DNA of 64,000 nucleotides from Pseudomonas persica (GCF_900291015.1 NZ_OLKL01000006.1:124001-188000); one strand, 5' to 3'. Shown: positions 7,925-17,718, numbered from the stretch's first letter. Numbers and translations are program-made. The notes: generated by a model from the sequence alone, not told the origin.

Positions 7925-8362
7925 TCAGCCAAACTGCTTCTGTTGCTGCTTGGCAACCAGCTCTGAGGCCGCTACATAGGCTGCCTGGAACTCATCGCTC
8001 TCCAGCCAGGCCATGGTGGCTTCTTCATCAGCCCCGTCCAGCCATTTGCGGTAGGCGTTGAACACCAGCACGATGTAGTCGGTGGCATGTTCTTCCTTGT
8101 GCCCCTTGAGCACCAGGGCCAGCAGCGGGTCCACCAGGAACACCGAGATCATCGGCACCAGGCCGCCTTCCTGGGCTTCCTTCATCTTCTTGAACAGCGG
8201 GTCGTAGCTGCCCGACTCCATGGCCTTGTTGTACACCTGCTCGATGCTGGCGCTGTCGCCGGCACTGGCCTTGACCGCCTGGCCACTGCGTACCATGCGG
8301 TTCTGCTTGGCCTTGCTGGCGGCGCGCTTGGCGCGTTTCTGTTGTTTGGTTGGGGTAGCCAT
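7925..8362 (-). CDS. Conserved hypothetical protein with basic N-terminus
   Basis: A 145-residue soluble protein starting MATPTKQQKRAKRAASKAKQ, a very lysine/arginine-rich first 30 residues, followed by helical sequence (SIEQVYNKAMESGSYDPLFKKMKEAQ and a longer hydrophobic helix PMISVFLVDPLLALVL). The ATG at 8362 has AGGATT in front; the reading frame extends 34 codons further but that part is not protein-like. I do not recognise the family. The basic tail might bind nucleic acid, but this is only a guess. It follows the PPK2 gene on the same strand with a gap of about 100 bp. Confidence 0.65.
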   Translation of the reverse strand: MATPTKQQKRAKRAASKAKQNRMVRSGQAVKASAGDSASIEQVYNKAMESGSYDPLFKKMKEAQEGGLVPMISVFLVDPLLALVLKGHKEEHATDYIVLVFNAYRKWLDGADEEATMAWLESDEFQAAYVAASELVAKQQQKQFG

Positions 8363-8460
8363 GGAGAATCCTGGGGTTGCCTGAAAGTGCGCGTATTGAA
8401 GCGCAGTTGCCGGGGAAACCCAAGTGTCGCAGAAGGGGGCTGCAAAGCAGCCTCGACGAG

Positions 8461-9441
8461 TCAACTGGCCTGCGGCTCTGCCTCATCTTCCTCGAAGCCG
8501 CGGGAAGCTCGCCCTACCAGTAGCGCATCCGGCGCATGGGCCACGCTGTGGTCCTTGCCCGGGTAGTCCAGCGCATGCAGAAAATGCCGAATGCAGTTGA
8601 TTCGTGCACGCTTCTTGTCATCGGACTTGATCACCGTCCACGGTGCATCGGCCGTGTCGGTATGGAAGAACATCGCTTCCTTGGCAGCGGTGTAGTCGTC
8701 CCACTTGTCCAGCGACTTGATGTCGATGGGCGACAGTTTCCAGTGCTTGAGCGGGTCGTCGCGGCGTGAGATGAAGCGGCGCAACTGCTCTTCGCGGTTC
8801 ACCGAGAACCAGTACTTGAACAGCAGGATGCCGCTGTTGCACAGCATCCGCTCCAGGTCCGGGGCCTGGCGCATGAATTCCAGGTACTGCAGCGGCGTGC
8901 AGAAATCCATCACCTTCTCGACCCCGGCGCGGTTGTACCAGGAGCGGTCGAAGAACACCATTTCACCTGCCGTGGGCAAATGCTCGATATAGCGCTGGAA
9001 GTACCACTGGCCTTTTTCCTGCTCGGAAGGCTTTTCCAGGGCAACGATACGCGCACCACGAGGGTTGAGATGTTCCATGAACCGCTTGATGGTGCCGCCC
9101 TTGCCTGCCGCATCGCGCCCTTCGAACAGGATCACCACGCGCTGGCCGGTTTCCTTCACCCAGCTCTGTACCTTCAGCAACTCGATCTGCAGCGCGTGCT
9201 TGGCCTTTTCGTAGTCCTGGCGGCGCAGGCGGGTGCGGTAGGGGTAGGTGGCAGGCAGGCGGGCCGAGGTGCTGTCTTCGTTGCTGCCCTTGGGGGCGGT
9301 GGCAACTTCCAGAGCAGCGGGCTGCTGGCTGATGCTGGTGATCGTCAGTTCCGGCTTGCGCTGGCGTGGACGGCGCGTGCGGGCTTTGGTGATGGCGGGC
9401 TCGCTGGGGGCGGGGAGCAGGAGGGGGGATTCTTCGCTCAT
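8461..9441 (-). CDS. ppk2: Polyphosphate kinase 2 family protein (PPK2)
   Basis: A 326-residue P-loop kinase that transfers phosphate between polyphosphate and nucleotides (class I PPK2 usually makes GTP or ATP from the diphosphate). Walker A GRDAAGKGG is at about residues 108-116, and the Walker B/lid motif MVFFDRSWYNRAG is at about 161-173. The conserved SPIDIKSLDKWDDYTAAKEAMF and WTVIKSDDKKRARIN segments are all present. The first 65 residues are an extended Pro/Ala/Lys-rich tail not needed for the fold. It is cytoplasmic and linked to the polyphosphate stress response. It lies just downstream of tRNA-Phe but beyond that tRNA's terminator. Confidence 0.9.
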   Translation of the reverse strand: MSEESPLLLPAPSEPAITKARTRRPRQRKPELTITSISQQPAALEVATAPKGSNEDSTSARLPATYPYRTRLRRQDYEKAKHALQIELLKVQSWVKETGQRVVILFEGRDAAGKGGTIKRFMEHLNPRGARIVALEKPSEQEKGQWYFQRYIEHLPTAGEMVFFDRSWYNRAGVEKVMDFCTPLQYLEFMRQAPDLERMLCNSGILLFKYWFSVNREEQLRRFISRRDDPLKHWKLSPIDIKSLDKWDDYTAAKEAMFFHTDTADAPWTVIKSDDKKRARINCIRHFLHALDYPGKDHSVAHAPDALLVGRASRGFEEDEAEPQAS

Positions 9442-9540
9442 GGAGTTCCTTGCAAATCGATTCGGATGTCCGTCTTCGATTATGTAGGTGAGCGTTTGAT
9501 GGCTATTTGATGCTGGTCAATGAGCAAAAAAATCACAGAC

Positions 9541-9570
9541 AACAAAAAACCCGCACTAGGCGGGTTTCTT
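9541..9570 (-). terminator. Rho-independent terminator of tRNA-Phe
   Basis: On the minus strand, stem AAACCCGC (9567-9560) with GCGGGTTT (9554-9547) is followed by a run of T. It sits 44 bp downstream of the tRNA 3' end and ahead of the ppk2 start. Confidence 0.85.
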
Positions 9571-9613
9571 GTTGTCGCTTCGGGTAACTTTGCAACCACC
9601 AGAAGCTTGAAGG

Positions 9614-9689
9614 TGGTGCCCAGAGACGGAGTCGAACCGCCGACACGAGGATTTTCAATCCTCTGCTCTACCGACTGAGCTATCTGGGC
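9614..9689 (-). tRNA. tRNA-Phe (GAA)
   Basis: A 76-nt cloverleaf with acceptor stem GCCCAGA/TCTGGGC, D-loop AGCTCAGTCGGTAGAGCA, anticodon loop with GAA (ATTGAAAAT), TTCGACT arm and encoded CCA at the 3' end (9614-9616). A single copy, transcribed on the minus strand from its own promoter and ended by its own terminator. Confidence 0.97.
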
Positions 9690-9699
9690 GACGAGGTGA

Positions 9700-9728
9700 A
9701 TTAAATAGACTTTCAGACCGCTCGTCAA
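9700..9728 (-). promoter_or_regulatory. Sigma-70 promoter of tRNA-Phe
   Basis: On the minus strand, TTGACG (9728-9723) and TTTAAT (9705-9700) are 17 bp apart, and the mature tRNA begins 11 bp after the -10 box. A run of A and T just upstream (9729-9760) looks like an UP element, as is usual for tRNA promoters. Confidence 0.7.
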
Positions 9729-9779
9729 CGACTTTTTGAAAAAATTTTAAATTAATTCCGTCGCTTACGTTCCGTGGGG

Positions 9780-10052
9780 TCATTCCGAGGGGGGAACGTA
9801 GCCTTCCGCCTGGGCGTATTCTTCGCCGGCAAAAAACTTGTCCATCTCGCCCTGGAGGAATTTACGGTCCTCGGCGTTCATCATGTTCAGGCGCTTTTCG
9901 TTGATCAGCATGGTCTGGTGCTTCTGCCAGTCGGCCCAGGCCTTCTGCGAGATGTGTTCGAAGATGTCCTGGCCCTTGGCGCCGGGGTAGGGCGGGCGCT
10001 CCAGGCCTGGCAGTTGTTCTTTGTACTTGCGGCACATAACGGTGCGGGTCAT
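9780..10052 (-). CDS. yggX: Probable Fe(2+)-trafficking protein YggX
   Basis: A 90-residue cytoplasmic protein matching the YggX family from end to end: [17 protein letters not shown] with the conserved Cys7, [34 protein letters not shown], and the C-terminal [10 protein letters not shown]. The family protects iron-sulfur proteins under oxidative stress and may carry labile iron. Its ATG overlaps the mutY stop by four bases (ATGA), so it is coupled to a gene for an iron-sulfur DNA glycosylase, the usual proteobacterial arrangement. Confidence 0.95.
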   Translation of the reverse strand: MTRTVMCRKYKEQLPGLERPPYPGAKGQDIFEHISQKAWADWQKHQTMLINEKRLNMMNAEDRKFLQGEMDKFFAGEEYAQAEGYVPPSE

Positions 10053-11116
10053 CGGGCGTCTCCTGCAATCAATTCGTCGGCCGCGCGTTTGAGCAGCTTT
10101 TTCACCGGGGCGGCGAGGCCCAGGCGCGGCGGGGTGGCGAGGTTATACCAGAGCCAGTCGGCCTCGGCCACGTGCTGGCCGACCGGGTCGACGCGCACCA
10201 GCCAGGGTTCGATCGCCAGCTGGAAGTGGCTGAAGGTATGGGTCAGGCCGTCCATGGCGCGGCTGCCAGCCAGGCGCAGGCCGTGCTGGTAGGCCAGGTC
10301 GTCGAGCTGGGCGATATCGTCCAGCTCCGGCAGGCTCCACAGGCCACCCCACAGGCCGCTGGACGGGCGGCGGTAAAGCAGGATGGCGCCTTCGTGGTTG
10401 GCCAGCAGCGGCATCAGCGTGCGCCGTTGCGGCAGGGCCTTGCGCGGTTTGGGCTCGGGGTAGCGGGTTTCTTCACCGTGCAGGTGCGCTTCGCAGCCGC
10501 GCCGCAGCGGGCAGATCAGGCAACTGGGCTTGCTGCGGGTGCATAGCGTGGCACCCATGTCCATCATCGCCTGGGTGTAGTGGTTGGCGCGCTGTTTTGG
10601 GGTAAAGCGCTCGGCCGTGGCCCACAGCTGGTTGGCTACCTTGGGCTCGCCAGGGTAGCCGGCCTGGGCGGTATAGCGGGCCAGCACGCGCTTGACGTTG
10701 CCGTCGAGGATCGGTGCGCGGATGCCCATGCTGATGCTGGCGATGGCGCCGGCGGTGGAGCGGCCGATGCCGGGCAGCTCGGTGAGCTGCTCGACACTGC
10801 GCGGGAATTCACCGCCATGCTGTTCGACGACGATCTTCGCGGCCTTTTGCAGGTTGCGCGCCCGGGTGTAGTAGCCCAGGCCCGTCCACAGGTGCAGCAC
10901 TTCGTCCTCCGGCGCCTCGGCCAGGGCCTGCACGGTCGGCAGGGCCTGCATGAAGCGGTCGAAGTAGTTGAGCACGGTGCTGACCTGGGTCTGCTGCAAC
11001 ATGATTTCCGACACCCACACCCGGTACGGGGTGATGCCCTGTTGCCAGGGCAGGTCGTGCCGGCCGTGTTCGTCATACCAATCCAGCACAGCGCTGGAGA
11101 ACTGCTCGGGGCTCAT
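10049..11116 (-). CDS. mutY: A/G-specific adenine glycosylase MutY
   Basis: A 355-residue base-excision repair enzyme that removes adenine mispaired with 8-oxoguanine. All key residues are in place: Glu37 in [11 protein letters not shown], the helix-hairpin-helix [12 protein letters not shown] at about 114-125, the catalytic Asp138 in LDGNVKR, and the [4Fe-4S] cysteines at 192, 199, 202 and 208 (C-x6-C-x2-C-x5-C). The C-terminal part is the NUDIX-like 8-oxoG recognition domain. The start overlaps the asmA stop and the end overlaps yggX, each by four bases, so the three genes form one coupled operon read on the minus strand. Confidence 0.96.
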   Translation of the reverse strand: MSPEQFSSAVLDWYDEHGRHDLPWQQGITPYRVWVSEIMLQQTQVSTVLNYFDRFMQALPTVQALAEAPEDEVLHLWTGLGYYTRARNLQKAAKIVVEQHGGEFPRSVEQLTELPGIGRSTAGAIASISMGIRAPILDGNVKRVLARYTAQAGYPGEPKVANQLWATAERFTPKQRANHYTQAMMDMGATLCTRSKPSCLICPLRRGCEAHLHGEETRYPEPKPRKALPQRRTLMPLLANHEGAILLYRRPSSGLWGGLWSLPELDDIAQLDDLAYQHGLRLAGSRAMDGLTHTFSHFQLAIEPWLVRVDPVGQHVAEADWLWYNLATPPRLGLAAPVKKLLKRAADELIAGDAR

Positions 11117-13359
11117 CGCTTGAACAGCCCCTTGAGCGCTTCTTTCACTTCCGGGCTCACTTTGTCTCCGAGTTTTTCATCGATCTTGTCTTGCAGGCGG
11201 TTGCCGGCCAGCTTGGCGGCCACCTTGCCCAGGCCGTTCTGGTCGAGACGGCAAGCCTTGGCGCCCAGCTCCAGCGGGCCGCGGCAGCGCAGCGGTATTT
11301 CGACACCCACATAGCGTTCGTTGACCTGGCAGGCCGGGTCCGGCATGGCGCGCTGGTCGCCTTCGACGACCACGCCAACGTTGTAGTCCATGCCCAGCAC
11401 GCGCAGGTCGAGGTCACCATGGCCGTTGACGCTCAGGCCCGGGATGCGCGCCTTGAGGTCCGGGTTGTTGGCGACGCCATTGCGCACCACCAGGCTGCCA
11501 CGCAGTTCCTGGAACGGGGTGTCCTTGCCGCGTGGCAGGCCATTGAGCGATTTGCGGTTCAGCGTGGCGATCGCCTGGCACAGCTGCTGCTCCAGGTTGG
11601 CATTGACCAGCACGCCGTCGTTGATGACGAAGTTGGCGTTGCCGTTGAGGGTATCGACCAAGGCCTTCTGGCTGTTGCCGGTGGCGGTCAGGTCGCTGGT
11701 CAGGGTCAGCAGGCCTTTGACCGGTGGCGTCTGTTCCTTGCCCTCGGTCTTGATGAAGTGTTCCACCGGCACCCGCTGGATGCTGGTATTGACGCCCAGT
11801 TGCGGCACGGCAGGGCGCACATCGACGGTGCCCTTGGCCTCGAAGGTGCCGTTGTACAGCTCACCGCGCAGGGTTTGCAGGGTCAGCAGGCCACCCTGGC
11901 CGATGGCCTTGAGCTGGGCGTCTTCGATCGGCAATTTGTCCAGGGTCAGCGCGCCGAAGGCCAGGTCGGCCTGCAGGTCGAGGGCGCGCAGGCGGTCGAC
12001 CGGCAGCAGTTTGTCGTCGCTCCAGGCCACCTGGGTCGGGGCGTTGGGTAGCGGCGTGGTGCCGGCACCGGCGACCGCGCTGGCCTCTTGTTGCTTGACT
12101 TCGGCCTGGCGTGCAGCGGTGGCGCCCTTGGCTTCTTCGCTCTTGGCCGGCAGGTAGCGGTCGGCGTTGAAGGTATCGCCTTTGAGCTGCAGGCGCAGGG
12201 CCTGCTTGGCGAAGTCTTCGACGGCCACGCGGCCACTGAAGGTGCTGTCGTCCAGCTTCACCGCCAGGTCTTCCAGGGCCAGGCTGTTCGGCGTGCCCTG
12301 CAGGCGGGTGACCAGCTCCAGCTTGGCGAAGGCCGCCGGGTCGTTGGTGGCCGGCAGCGGGCGGCCGATGCTGTCGAGGAACGTGCGCAGGTCGAACTGG
12401 GCGATGGACAGGCCGCCGCTCAGCTGTGGCGCCTTGTCCAGGTCACGCAGGTTCAGCTCGCCCAGGGCGCGCAGCTGGTTGGCCGAGACTTTCAGGCCGT
12501 TCCACGAGGCGACATTGGCGGCCAGGTCGACCAGCAACTGGCCTTGGGCGGCGAAGGTCACGGCCTTGCCGCCGGTGGGCTCACCCGAGGTTTCGCCCGA
12601 CAGGCGCATGTCTTCGAAGTTGTAGCGCTTGAGCTTGCGGTCGAAGCGCAGCTCGCCGGCCAGTTCGGTGCGGGCCTTGATGTTCGGCTGGCTGGCACTG
12701 AGGAAGGCGCTGGCCTTGAGCGGAATGTTCGCGCCTTCGTGGACCGGGCCGGTGCTCAGCTGGATGCTTTCGGCGCTGTAGCTCTGGCCGGTCTTGGCAT
12801 CGGTGTACAGCACGCGGGCGTTGTTCACGGTCAGGCTGTCGATGTCCAGCTTGACGGCGCGTTCGTTGCTGGCGGCCGGTACCGACACCTGTTCGGCCGG
12901 TGCCTGGGCCGGAGCACTGGCCTGTGTATCGGCGCTGGCGCCGGCCTGCACGGGCAGCGGCTTGCCAATGTCTTCCCAGTTGCCATGGCCGTGTTCGTCA
13001 CGGGCCAGGGTCAGGTTCAGGCCTTCGACGCGCACGTCGCTCATCTGCACTTCGCGGCGCAGCAGTGGCAGCACCCGCACCGACAGGCCGAGCATCTGCA
13101 GGTCGGCGAACGGCTCCTTGGGTTTGTTCAAGGTAGCGATGCTCGCCTCGTGCAGCTCCAGGCCCAGCCACGGGAACAGGCTCCAGCCAATGTCACCGTT
13201 GAGGGTCAGCTCGACGTGAGCTTTGTTACGTGCCAGCTGGCGAATCTCGTCTTTGTAGTCGTTGGGATCGAAGAGGTGGGTCAGGGCGAAGCCCAGCGCC
13301 ACGATGATCAGCAGCAACCCGAGAAGCCCAAGTCCCAGGATTTTGCCGAACGCTTTCAT
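11113..13359 (-). CDS. asmA: AsmA family protein
   Basis: A 748-residue envelope protein with one N-terminal membrane anchor (LGLGLLGLLLIIVALGFALTHLF at about residues 8-30). A long periplasmic part follows, with the AsmA start (DPNDYKDEIRQLARNKAHVELTLNGDIGWSLFPWLGLEL) and the C-terminal AsmA repeat region (GLLTLTSDLTATGNSQKALVDTLNG...). AsmA-like proteins are thought to bridge the periplasm and help lipid movement to the outer membrane. A low-complexity Ala/Pro/Gln stretch near residues 135-160 is a linker. It is the first gene of the asmA-mutY-yggX operon. Confidence 0.85.
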   Translation of the reverse strand: MKAFGKILGLGLLGLLLIIVALGFALTHLFDPNDYKDEIRQLARNKAHVELTLNGDIGWSLFPWLGLELHEASIATLNKPKEPFADLQMLGLSVRVLPLLRREVQMSDVRVEGLNLTLARDEHGHGNWEDIGKPLPVQAGASADTQASAPAQAPAEQVSVPAASNERAVKLDIDSLTVNNARVLYTDAKTGQSYSAESIQLSTGPVHEGANIPLKASAFLSASQPNIKARTELAGELRFDRKLKRYNFEDMRLSGETSGEPTGGKAVTFAAQGQLLVDLAANVASWNGLKVSANQLRALGELNLRDLDKAPQLSGGLSIAQFDLRTFLDSIGRPLPATNDPAAFAKLELVTRLQGTPNSLALEDLAVKLDDSTFSGRVAVEDFAKQALRLQLKGDTFNADRYLPAKSEEAKGATAARQAEVKQQEASAVAGAGTTPLPNAPTQVAWSDDKLLPVDRLRALDLQADLAFGALTLDKLPIEDAQLKAIGQGGLLTLQTLRGELYNGTFEAKGTVDVRPAVPQLGVNTSIQRVPVEHFIKTEGKEQTPPVKGLLTLTSDLTATGNSQKALVDTLNGNANFVINDGVLVNANLEQQLCQAIATLNRKSLNGLPRGKDTPFQELRGSLVVRNGVANNPDLKARIPGLSVNGHGDLDLRVLGMDYNVGVVVEGDQRAMPDPACQVNERYVGVEIPLRCRGPLELGAKACRLDQNGLGKVAAKLAGNRLQDKIDEKLGDKVSPEVKEALKGLFKR

Positions 13360-13504
13360 GGGCGAGTCCTTGTAGTCCGTTATTGAAATTCAAGCGCCAG
13401 AGTATAGCGCCGCGGCAGTTGTCTCTGCGTATCCGACTAGAGATACAGAGCATTTCCTACGCATGTATCAGATGGTACGGCTTTCGACAGCTTAGTGTTT
13501 TGCC

Positions 13505-13595
13505 TGTGCCGGCCCTTTCGCGGGTGAGCCCGCTCCCACAGGTTTCGACACTATTCCTGTGGGAGCGGGTTCACCCGCGAAAGGGCCGGCACAGG
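13505..13595. repeat. REP pair (class A), nearly perfect
   Basis: TGTGCCGGCCCTTTCGCGGG and its mirror at the other end, with CCCGCTCCCACAGG and CCTGTGGGAGCGGG inside and only about 15 bp of spacer. It lies between asmA and the MFS gene, in a region with no other gene. Confidence 0.92.
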
Positions 13596-13712
13596 GAACA
13601 TGACCGTTTCAGTCGAGCAAAAATGAGCGATATCAGATTGCTTTTACGCTACTTGATGCTGCTACCCTTGCGCCGCTTTGCCTGCACCCTCCCTACAAGA
13701 AGGATCTGATCC

Positions 13713-15374
13713 ATGAGCAGTACTGTCGCGGCGGGGACCTTGGCCAGTGCGCCAGGTTTCCTGTCGAAGGAGCGCATTATCGCCCGCCCGGGCTTCAACC
13801 GCTGGCTGGTCCCGCCAGCCGCCTTGGCCATTCACCTGTGCATCGGTATGGCCTATGGCTTCTCGGTGTTCTGGCTACCGCTGTCGCAGGCCCTCGGCAT
13901 CACCGCCCCGGTCGCCTGCGCGGCAGACATGGGCTTCTTGGCCCGTATGTTCAGCGCCGAATGCGATTGGCCGATCTCCATGCTGAGCTGGATCTACACC
14001 CTGTTCTTCGTCTTCCTCGGTTGCTCGGCGGCCGTGCTGGGTGGCTGGCTGGAACACGCCGGCCCGCGCAAGGCCGGCCTGGTGTCGGCACTGTGCTGGT
14101 GCGGCGGCATGCTGATTTCGGCCATTGGCGTGAAAACCCACCAGCTGTGGCTGATGTGGCTGGGCTCCGGGGTAATCGGCGGTATCGGCCTGGGCCTGGG
14201 CTACATCTCGCCGGTGTCGACCCTGATCAAGTGGTTCCCGGACAAGCGCGGCATGGCCACCGGCATGGCGATCATGGGCTTCGGCGGTGGGGCCATGGTC
14301 GGTGCACCGCTGGCCACCGCGCTGATGGGCCACTTTGGCAATGCGCAGGAAGTGGGTGTGTGGCAGAGCTTCGTGGTCATGGCGGTGATCTACTTCGTGT
14401 TCATGACCGCCGGTGCCCTGGCGTATCGCGTGCCGCCGACCGGCTGGAAGCCCGCAGGCTGGAGTGCCCCATTGAAAAAGGCTGGCAACACCATGGTCAC
14501 CGACCGCCACGTGCACGTCAGCGTGGCCTGGAAGACCCCGCAGTTCGTCCTGATCTGGCTGGTGCTGTGCCTGAACGTGTCGGCGGGTATCGGCATCCTC
14601 GGCATGGCTTCGCCGTTGCTGCAGGAAGTGTTCGCCGGCAAGCTGCTGGGCAACGGGCTGAGCTTCAGCGAGCTGAACAGCGCCCAGCTGGCGCAGATTG
14701 CCGCGATCGCCGCCGGTTTCACCGGCCTGCTGAGCCTGTTCAACATCGGCGGGCGGTTCTTCTGGGCGTCGTTCTCGGACTACATTGGCCGCAAGAACAC
14801 CTATTTCGCCTTCTTCGCCCTGGGCGTGGGCTTGTACAGCCTGGTGCCGAACATGGGGCACCTGGGTAACGTGGCGCTGTTCGTGGCGGCGTTCTGCATC
14901 ATTCTGTCGATGTACGGTGGTGGTTTTGCCACGGTACCGGCCTACCTGGCCGATCTGTTCGGCACGCAGATGGTCGGCGCCATTCATGGCCGCCTGCTGA
15001 CTGCCTGGGCGGCGGCGGGGGTGCTGGGGCCAGTGCTGATCACCTACCTGCGCGAGTATCAGTTGGCAGCGGGGGTGGAGCGTGCAGTTGCTTATGACAT
15101 GACCCTGTACATCCTCGCCGGCCTGCTGGTGCTGGGCTTTGTCTGCAACATGCTGGTGCGACCGGTGGCCGACAAGCATTTCATGAGCGATGCCGAACTG
15201 GCTGCCGAGCGGGCGTTGAGCCATGACAAGGGCGCCGACGGGGCGCGGTCGCTGGAGTGGAAGGCGGCGCCGGGAAGCCTGCCGCTGGTGCTGTTGGCCT
15301 GGGCGGTGGTGGTCGTGCCGTTGGCCTGGGGGGTGTGGGTTACCCTGCAGAAGACGGCGGTGCTGTTCCATTGA
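13713..15374 (+). CDS. OFA-type major facilitator superfamily transporter
   Basis: A 553-residue inner-membrane protein with about twelve hydrophobic helices. The N-terminal sequence WLVPPAALAIHLCIGMAYGFSVFWLPLSQALG and the loop motif GWLEHAGPRKAGLVSALCW are typical of the oxalate/formate antiporter (OFA) group of MFS proteins; YISPVSTLIKWFPDKRGMATGMAIMGFGGGA is the group's signature. The protein is longer than usual because of an insert between the first two helices and a C-terminal tail with an additional hydrophobic segment. The substrate is unknown; OFA members move small carboxylates. It has AGAAGGATC before the ATG and stands alone between two REP pairs. Confidence 0.8.
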   Translation: MSSTVAAGTLASAPGFLSKERIIARPGFNRWLVPPAALAIHLCIGMAYGFSVFWLPLSQALGITAPVACAADMGFLARMFSAECDWPISMLSWIYTLFFVFLGCSAAVLGGWLEHAGPRKAGLVSALCWCGGMLISAIGVKTHQLWLMWLGSGVIGGIGLGLGYISPVSTLIKWFPDKRGMATGMAIMGFGGGAMVGAPLATALMGHFGNAQEVGVWQSFVVMAVIYFVFMTAGALAYRVPPTGWKPAGWSAPLKKAGNTMVTDRHVHVSVAWKTPQFVLIWLVLCLNVSAGIGILGMASPLLQEVFAGKLLGNGLSFSELNSAQLAQIAAIAAGFTGLLSLFNIGGRFFWASFSDYIGRKNTYFAFFALGVGLYSLVPNMGHLGNVALFVAAFCIILSMYGGGFATVPAYLADLFGTQMVGAIHGRLLTAWAAAGVLGPVLITYLREYQLAAGVERAVAYDMTLYILAGLLVLGFVCNMLVRPVADKHFMSDAELAAERALSHDKGADGARSLEWKAAPGSLPLVLLAWAVVVVPLAWGVWVTLQKTAVLFH

Positions 15375-15408
15375 TCAGCGGTAAAACCGGCTGACTTCGC
15401 TGGCTGTA

Positions 15409-15516
15409 CCGGCCCTATCGCCGGCAAGCCAGCTCCCACAGGTACTGCACAGGCCTTGAGGGCAGCGCGGTCCAGGTGGGAGCTGGCTTGCCGGCGATGG
15501 GCTGCAAAGCAGCCCC
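15409..15516. repeat. REP pair (class B)
   Basis: Arms with core CGCCGGCAAGCCAGCTCCCA and its mirror, then an additional hairpin GGGCTGCAAAGCAGCCC. The class B core differs from class A by paired changes that keep the stem. Confidence 0.88.
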
Positions 15517-15601
15517 AGACCATCCCAAATTACCGGGTTGTATAGACCTGTAACGGTATCCAGCCTGCGTAATTCCTCGTTTTGCCATATGTCATCCGCG
15601 T

Positions 15602-15630
15602 TTCAAGCCGGCGCGTTCTAGGCCTATAAT
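15602..15630 (+). promoter_or_regulatory. Sigma-70 promoter of hisB
   Basis: A perfect -10 TATAAT at 15625-15630, with a weak -35 TTCAAG at 15602-15607 and 17 bp between. Transcription would begin near 15637, so the upstream ATG at 15629 cannot be in the mRNA. This supports the hisB start at 15668. Confidence 0.55.
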
Positions 15631-15667
15631 GAAGACCTTTTCGCCCAATGATTTTGCGGAGCTGGTG

Positions 15668-16261
15668 ATGGTTGAACGTAAGGCTTCCGTCGAGCGCAAC
15701 ACCCTGGAAACCCAGGTCAAGTGCTCGATCAACCTCGATGGCAGTGGCAAGGCCCGATTCGATATCGGTGTGCCTTTCCTTGAACACATGCTGGACCAGA
15801 TCGCCCGCCATGGGCTGATCGATCTGGATATCGAGTGCAAGGGTGACACGCATATCGACGATCACCATACCGTCGAAGACGTCGGCATCACCCTGGGCAT
15901 GGCATTCGCCCAGGCCATCGGTGACAAGAAGGGCATCTTCCGCTACGGCCACGCCTACGTGCCGCTGGACGAAGCGCTGTCGCGCGTGGTCATCGACTTC
16001 TCCGGTCGCCCGGGCCTGCAGATGCACGTGCCGTACACCCGCGCCAGCGTTGGTGGCTTCGATGTCGACCTGTTCCAGGAGTTCTTCCAGGGCTTCGTCA
16101 ACCACGCCCTGGTGACCCTGCACATCGACAACCTGCGTGGTCACAACACCCACCACCAGATCGAGACCGTGTTCAAGGCTTTCGGCCGCGCCCTGCGCAT
16201 GGCCATTACCCTCGACGAGCGCATGGCCGGGCAGATGCCTTCCACCAAAGGGTGCCTGTAA
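15668..16261 (+). CDS. hisB: Imidazoleglycerol-phosphate dehydratase
   Basis: A 197-residue histidine biosynthesis enzyme (step 6), monofunctional as in Pseudomonas (no phosphatase domain). Both manganese-binding histidine clusters are present: [15 protein letters not shown] in the first half and [23 protein letters not shown] in the second. [16 protein letters not shown] is the expected N-terminus, with GGAG in front; a 13-codon upstream extension is rejected because the promoter -10 box overlaps it. The hisH start codon follows the hisB stop with no gap, so the two are translationally coupled. Confidence 0.95.
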   Translation: MVERKASVERNTLETQVKCSINLDGSGKARFDIGVPFLEHMLDQIARHGLIDLDIECKGDTHIDDHHTVEDVGITLGMAFAQAIGDKKGIFRYGHAYVPLDEALSRVVIDFSGRPGLQMHVPYTRASVGGFDVDLFQEFFQGFVNHALVTLHIDNLRGHNTHHQIETVFKAFGRALRMAITLDERMAGQMPSTKGCL

Positions 16262-16900
16262 ATGCAGACGGTAGCCGTAATCGACTATGGCATGGGCAAC
16301 CTGCACTCGGTGGCCAAGGCGCTCGAGCACGTAGGTGCCGGTAAAGTGCTGGTCACCAGTGATGCCGCGGTCATCCGCGAAGCCGACCGTGTGGTGTTCC
16401 CGGGGGTGGGCGCGATTCGCGACTGCATGGCCGAAATCCGCCGCCTGGGCTTCGACAGCCTGGTGCGCGAAGTCAGCCAGGACCGCCCGTTCCTCGGCAT
16501 CTGCGTGGGTATGCAGGCACTGCTTGACCACAGCGAAGAAAACGACGGTGTCGACTGCATCGGCCTGTTCCCCGGCCAGGTGCGTTTCTTCGGCAAAGAC
16601 CTGCAAGAAGACGGCGAGCACCTGAAGGTGCCGCACATGGGCTGGAACGAAGTCGGCCAGACCAACGACCACCCGCTGTGGCACGACATCCCCGACCGTG
16701 CGCGGTTCTACTTCGTGCACAGCTATTACATCAATGCCGGCAAGCCGGGCCAGGTGGTCGGCCGCGGCCATTACGGGGTCGATTTCGCCGCTGCGCTGGC
16801 CGATGGCTCGCGCTTTGCCGTGCAGTTCCACCCGGAGAAGAGCCATACCCATGGCCTGCAGCTGCTGCAGAACTTCGTCGCCTGGGACGGGCGCTGGTAA
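16262..16900 (+). CDS. hisH: Imidazole glycerol phosphate synthase glutaminase subunit
   Basis: A 212-residue class I glutamine amidotransferase that supplies ammonia to HisF. The catalytic triad is visible: Cys81 in [12 protein letters not shown], and His190 and Glu192 in FHPEKS. The N-terminus [14 protein letters not shown] is typical of HisH. It starts directly after hisB and is followed by a 70-bp gap holding a hairpin before hisA. It works as a heterodimer with HisF, encoded two genes downstream. Confidence 0.96.
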   Translation: MQTVAVIDYGMGNLHSVAKALEHVGAGKVLVTSDAAVIREADRVVFPGVGAIRDCMAEIRRLGFDSLVREVSQDRPFLGICVGMQALLDHSEENDGVDCIGLFPGQVRFFGKDLQEDGEHLKVPHMGWNEVGQTNDHPLWHDIPDRARFYFVHSYYINAGKPGQVVGRGHYGVDFAAALADGSRFAVQFHPEKSHTHGLQLLQNFVAWDGRW

Positions 16901-16917
16901 CCCATAGCTTCAAGCTT

Positions 16918-16950
16918 CGAGCTGCAAGCCTCAAGCAAGCTTGCAGCTCG
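16918..16950. repeat. 12-bp perfect hairpin between hisH and hisA
   Basis: CGAGCTGCAAGC (16918-16929) and GCTTGCAGCTCG (16939-16950) are exact complements with a 9-base loop. Direct echoes of the same words (AGCTTCAAGCTTCGAGCTGC) surround them. No T-run follows, so it is more likely a dispersed Pseudomonas palindrome than a terminator. Confidence 0.7.
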
Positions 16951-16970
16951 TGACTTTCTGAGGAACAAGC

Positions 16971-17708
16971 ATGCTGATTATCCCCGCTATCGATCTGAAG
17001 GACGGTGCCTGCGTGCGCCTGCGCCAGGGCCGCATGGAAGACTCCACGGTATTTTCCGACGACCCGGTGAGCATGGCCGCCAAGTGGGTCGAGGGTGGCT
17101 GCCGCCGCCTGCACCTGGTCGACCTCAACGGTGCCTTCGAAGGCCAGCCGGTCAACGGTGAAGTGGTCACTGCCATCGCCAAGCGCTACCCGACCCTGCC
17201 GATCCAGATCGGCGGCGGCATCCGCTCGCTGGAGACCATCGAGCACTACGTCAAGGCTGGCGTCAGCTACGTGATCATTGGCACCAAGGCGGTCAAGCAG
17301 CCGGAGTTCGTCGCCGAAGCGTGCAAGGCCTTCCCGGGCAAGGTCATCGTTGGCCTGGACGCCAAGGACGGCTTCGTCGCCACCGACGGCTGGGCTGAAG
17401 TGAGCTCGGTGCAGGTCATCGACCTGGCCAAGCGCTTCGAGGCCGATGGCGTTTCGGCGATCGTCTACACCGACATCGCCAAGGACGGCATGATGCAGGG
17501 CTGCAACGTACCGTTCACCAAGGCGCTGGCAGAAGCCACCTCGATCCCGGTGATCGCCTCGGGCGGCATCCACAACCTGGGTGACATCAAGGCCCTGCTG
17601 GACGCCAAGGCCCCGGGCATCATCGGCGCCATCACCGGCCGTGCCATCTACGAAGGCACCCTCGATGTCGCCGAGGCCCAGGCCTTCTGCGACAACTACC
17701 AAGGCTGA
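16971..17708 (+). CDS. hisA: ProFAR isomerase HisA
   Basis: A 245-residue TIM-barrel enzyme for step 4 of histidine synthesis. The catalytic acid Asp8 is in [12 protein letters not shown]. Phosphate-binding motifs IQIGGGIRS and [11 protein letters not shown] lie in the two halves of the barrel, and [13 protein letters not shown] carries the second catalytic Asp region. It has a good ribosome site (GAGGAAC). It is paired with hisF ten bases downstream. Confidence 0.96.
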   Translation: MLIIPAIDLKDGACVRLRQGRMEDSTVFSDDPVSMAAKWVEGGCRRLHLVDLNGAFEGQPVNGEVVTAIAKRYPTLPIQIGGGIRSLETIEHYVKAGVSYVIIGTKAVKQPEFVAEACKAFPGKVIVGLDAKDGFVATDGWAEVSSVQVIDLAKRFEADGVSAIVYTDIAKDGMMQGCNVPFTKALAEATSIPVIASGGIHNLGDIKALLDAKAPGIIGAITGRAIYEGTLDVAEAQAFCDNYQG

Positions 17709-17718
17709 GGACTGAACC

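Noticed and set aside
15629..15667. A hisB start 13 codons upstream of the chosen one
   Set aside because: The TATAAT -10 box at 15625-15630 overlaps that ATG, so it would lie before the transcription start; the chosen start has GGAG and the family N-terminus.
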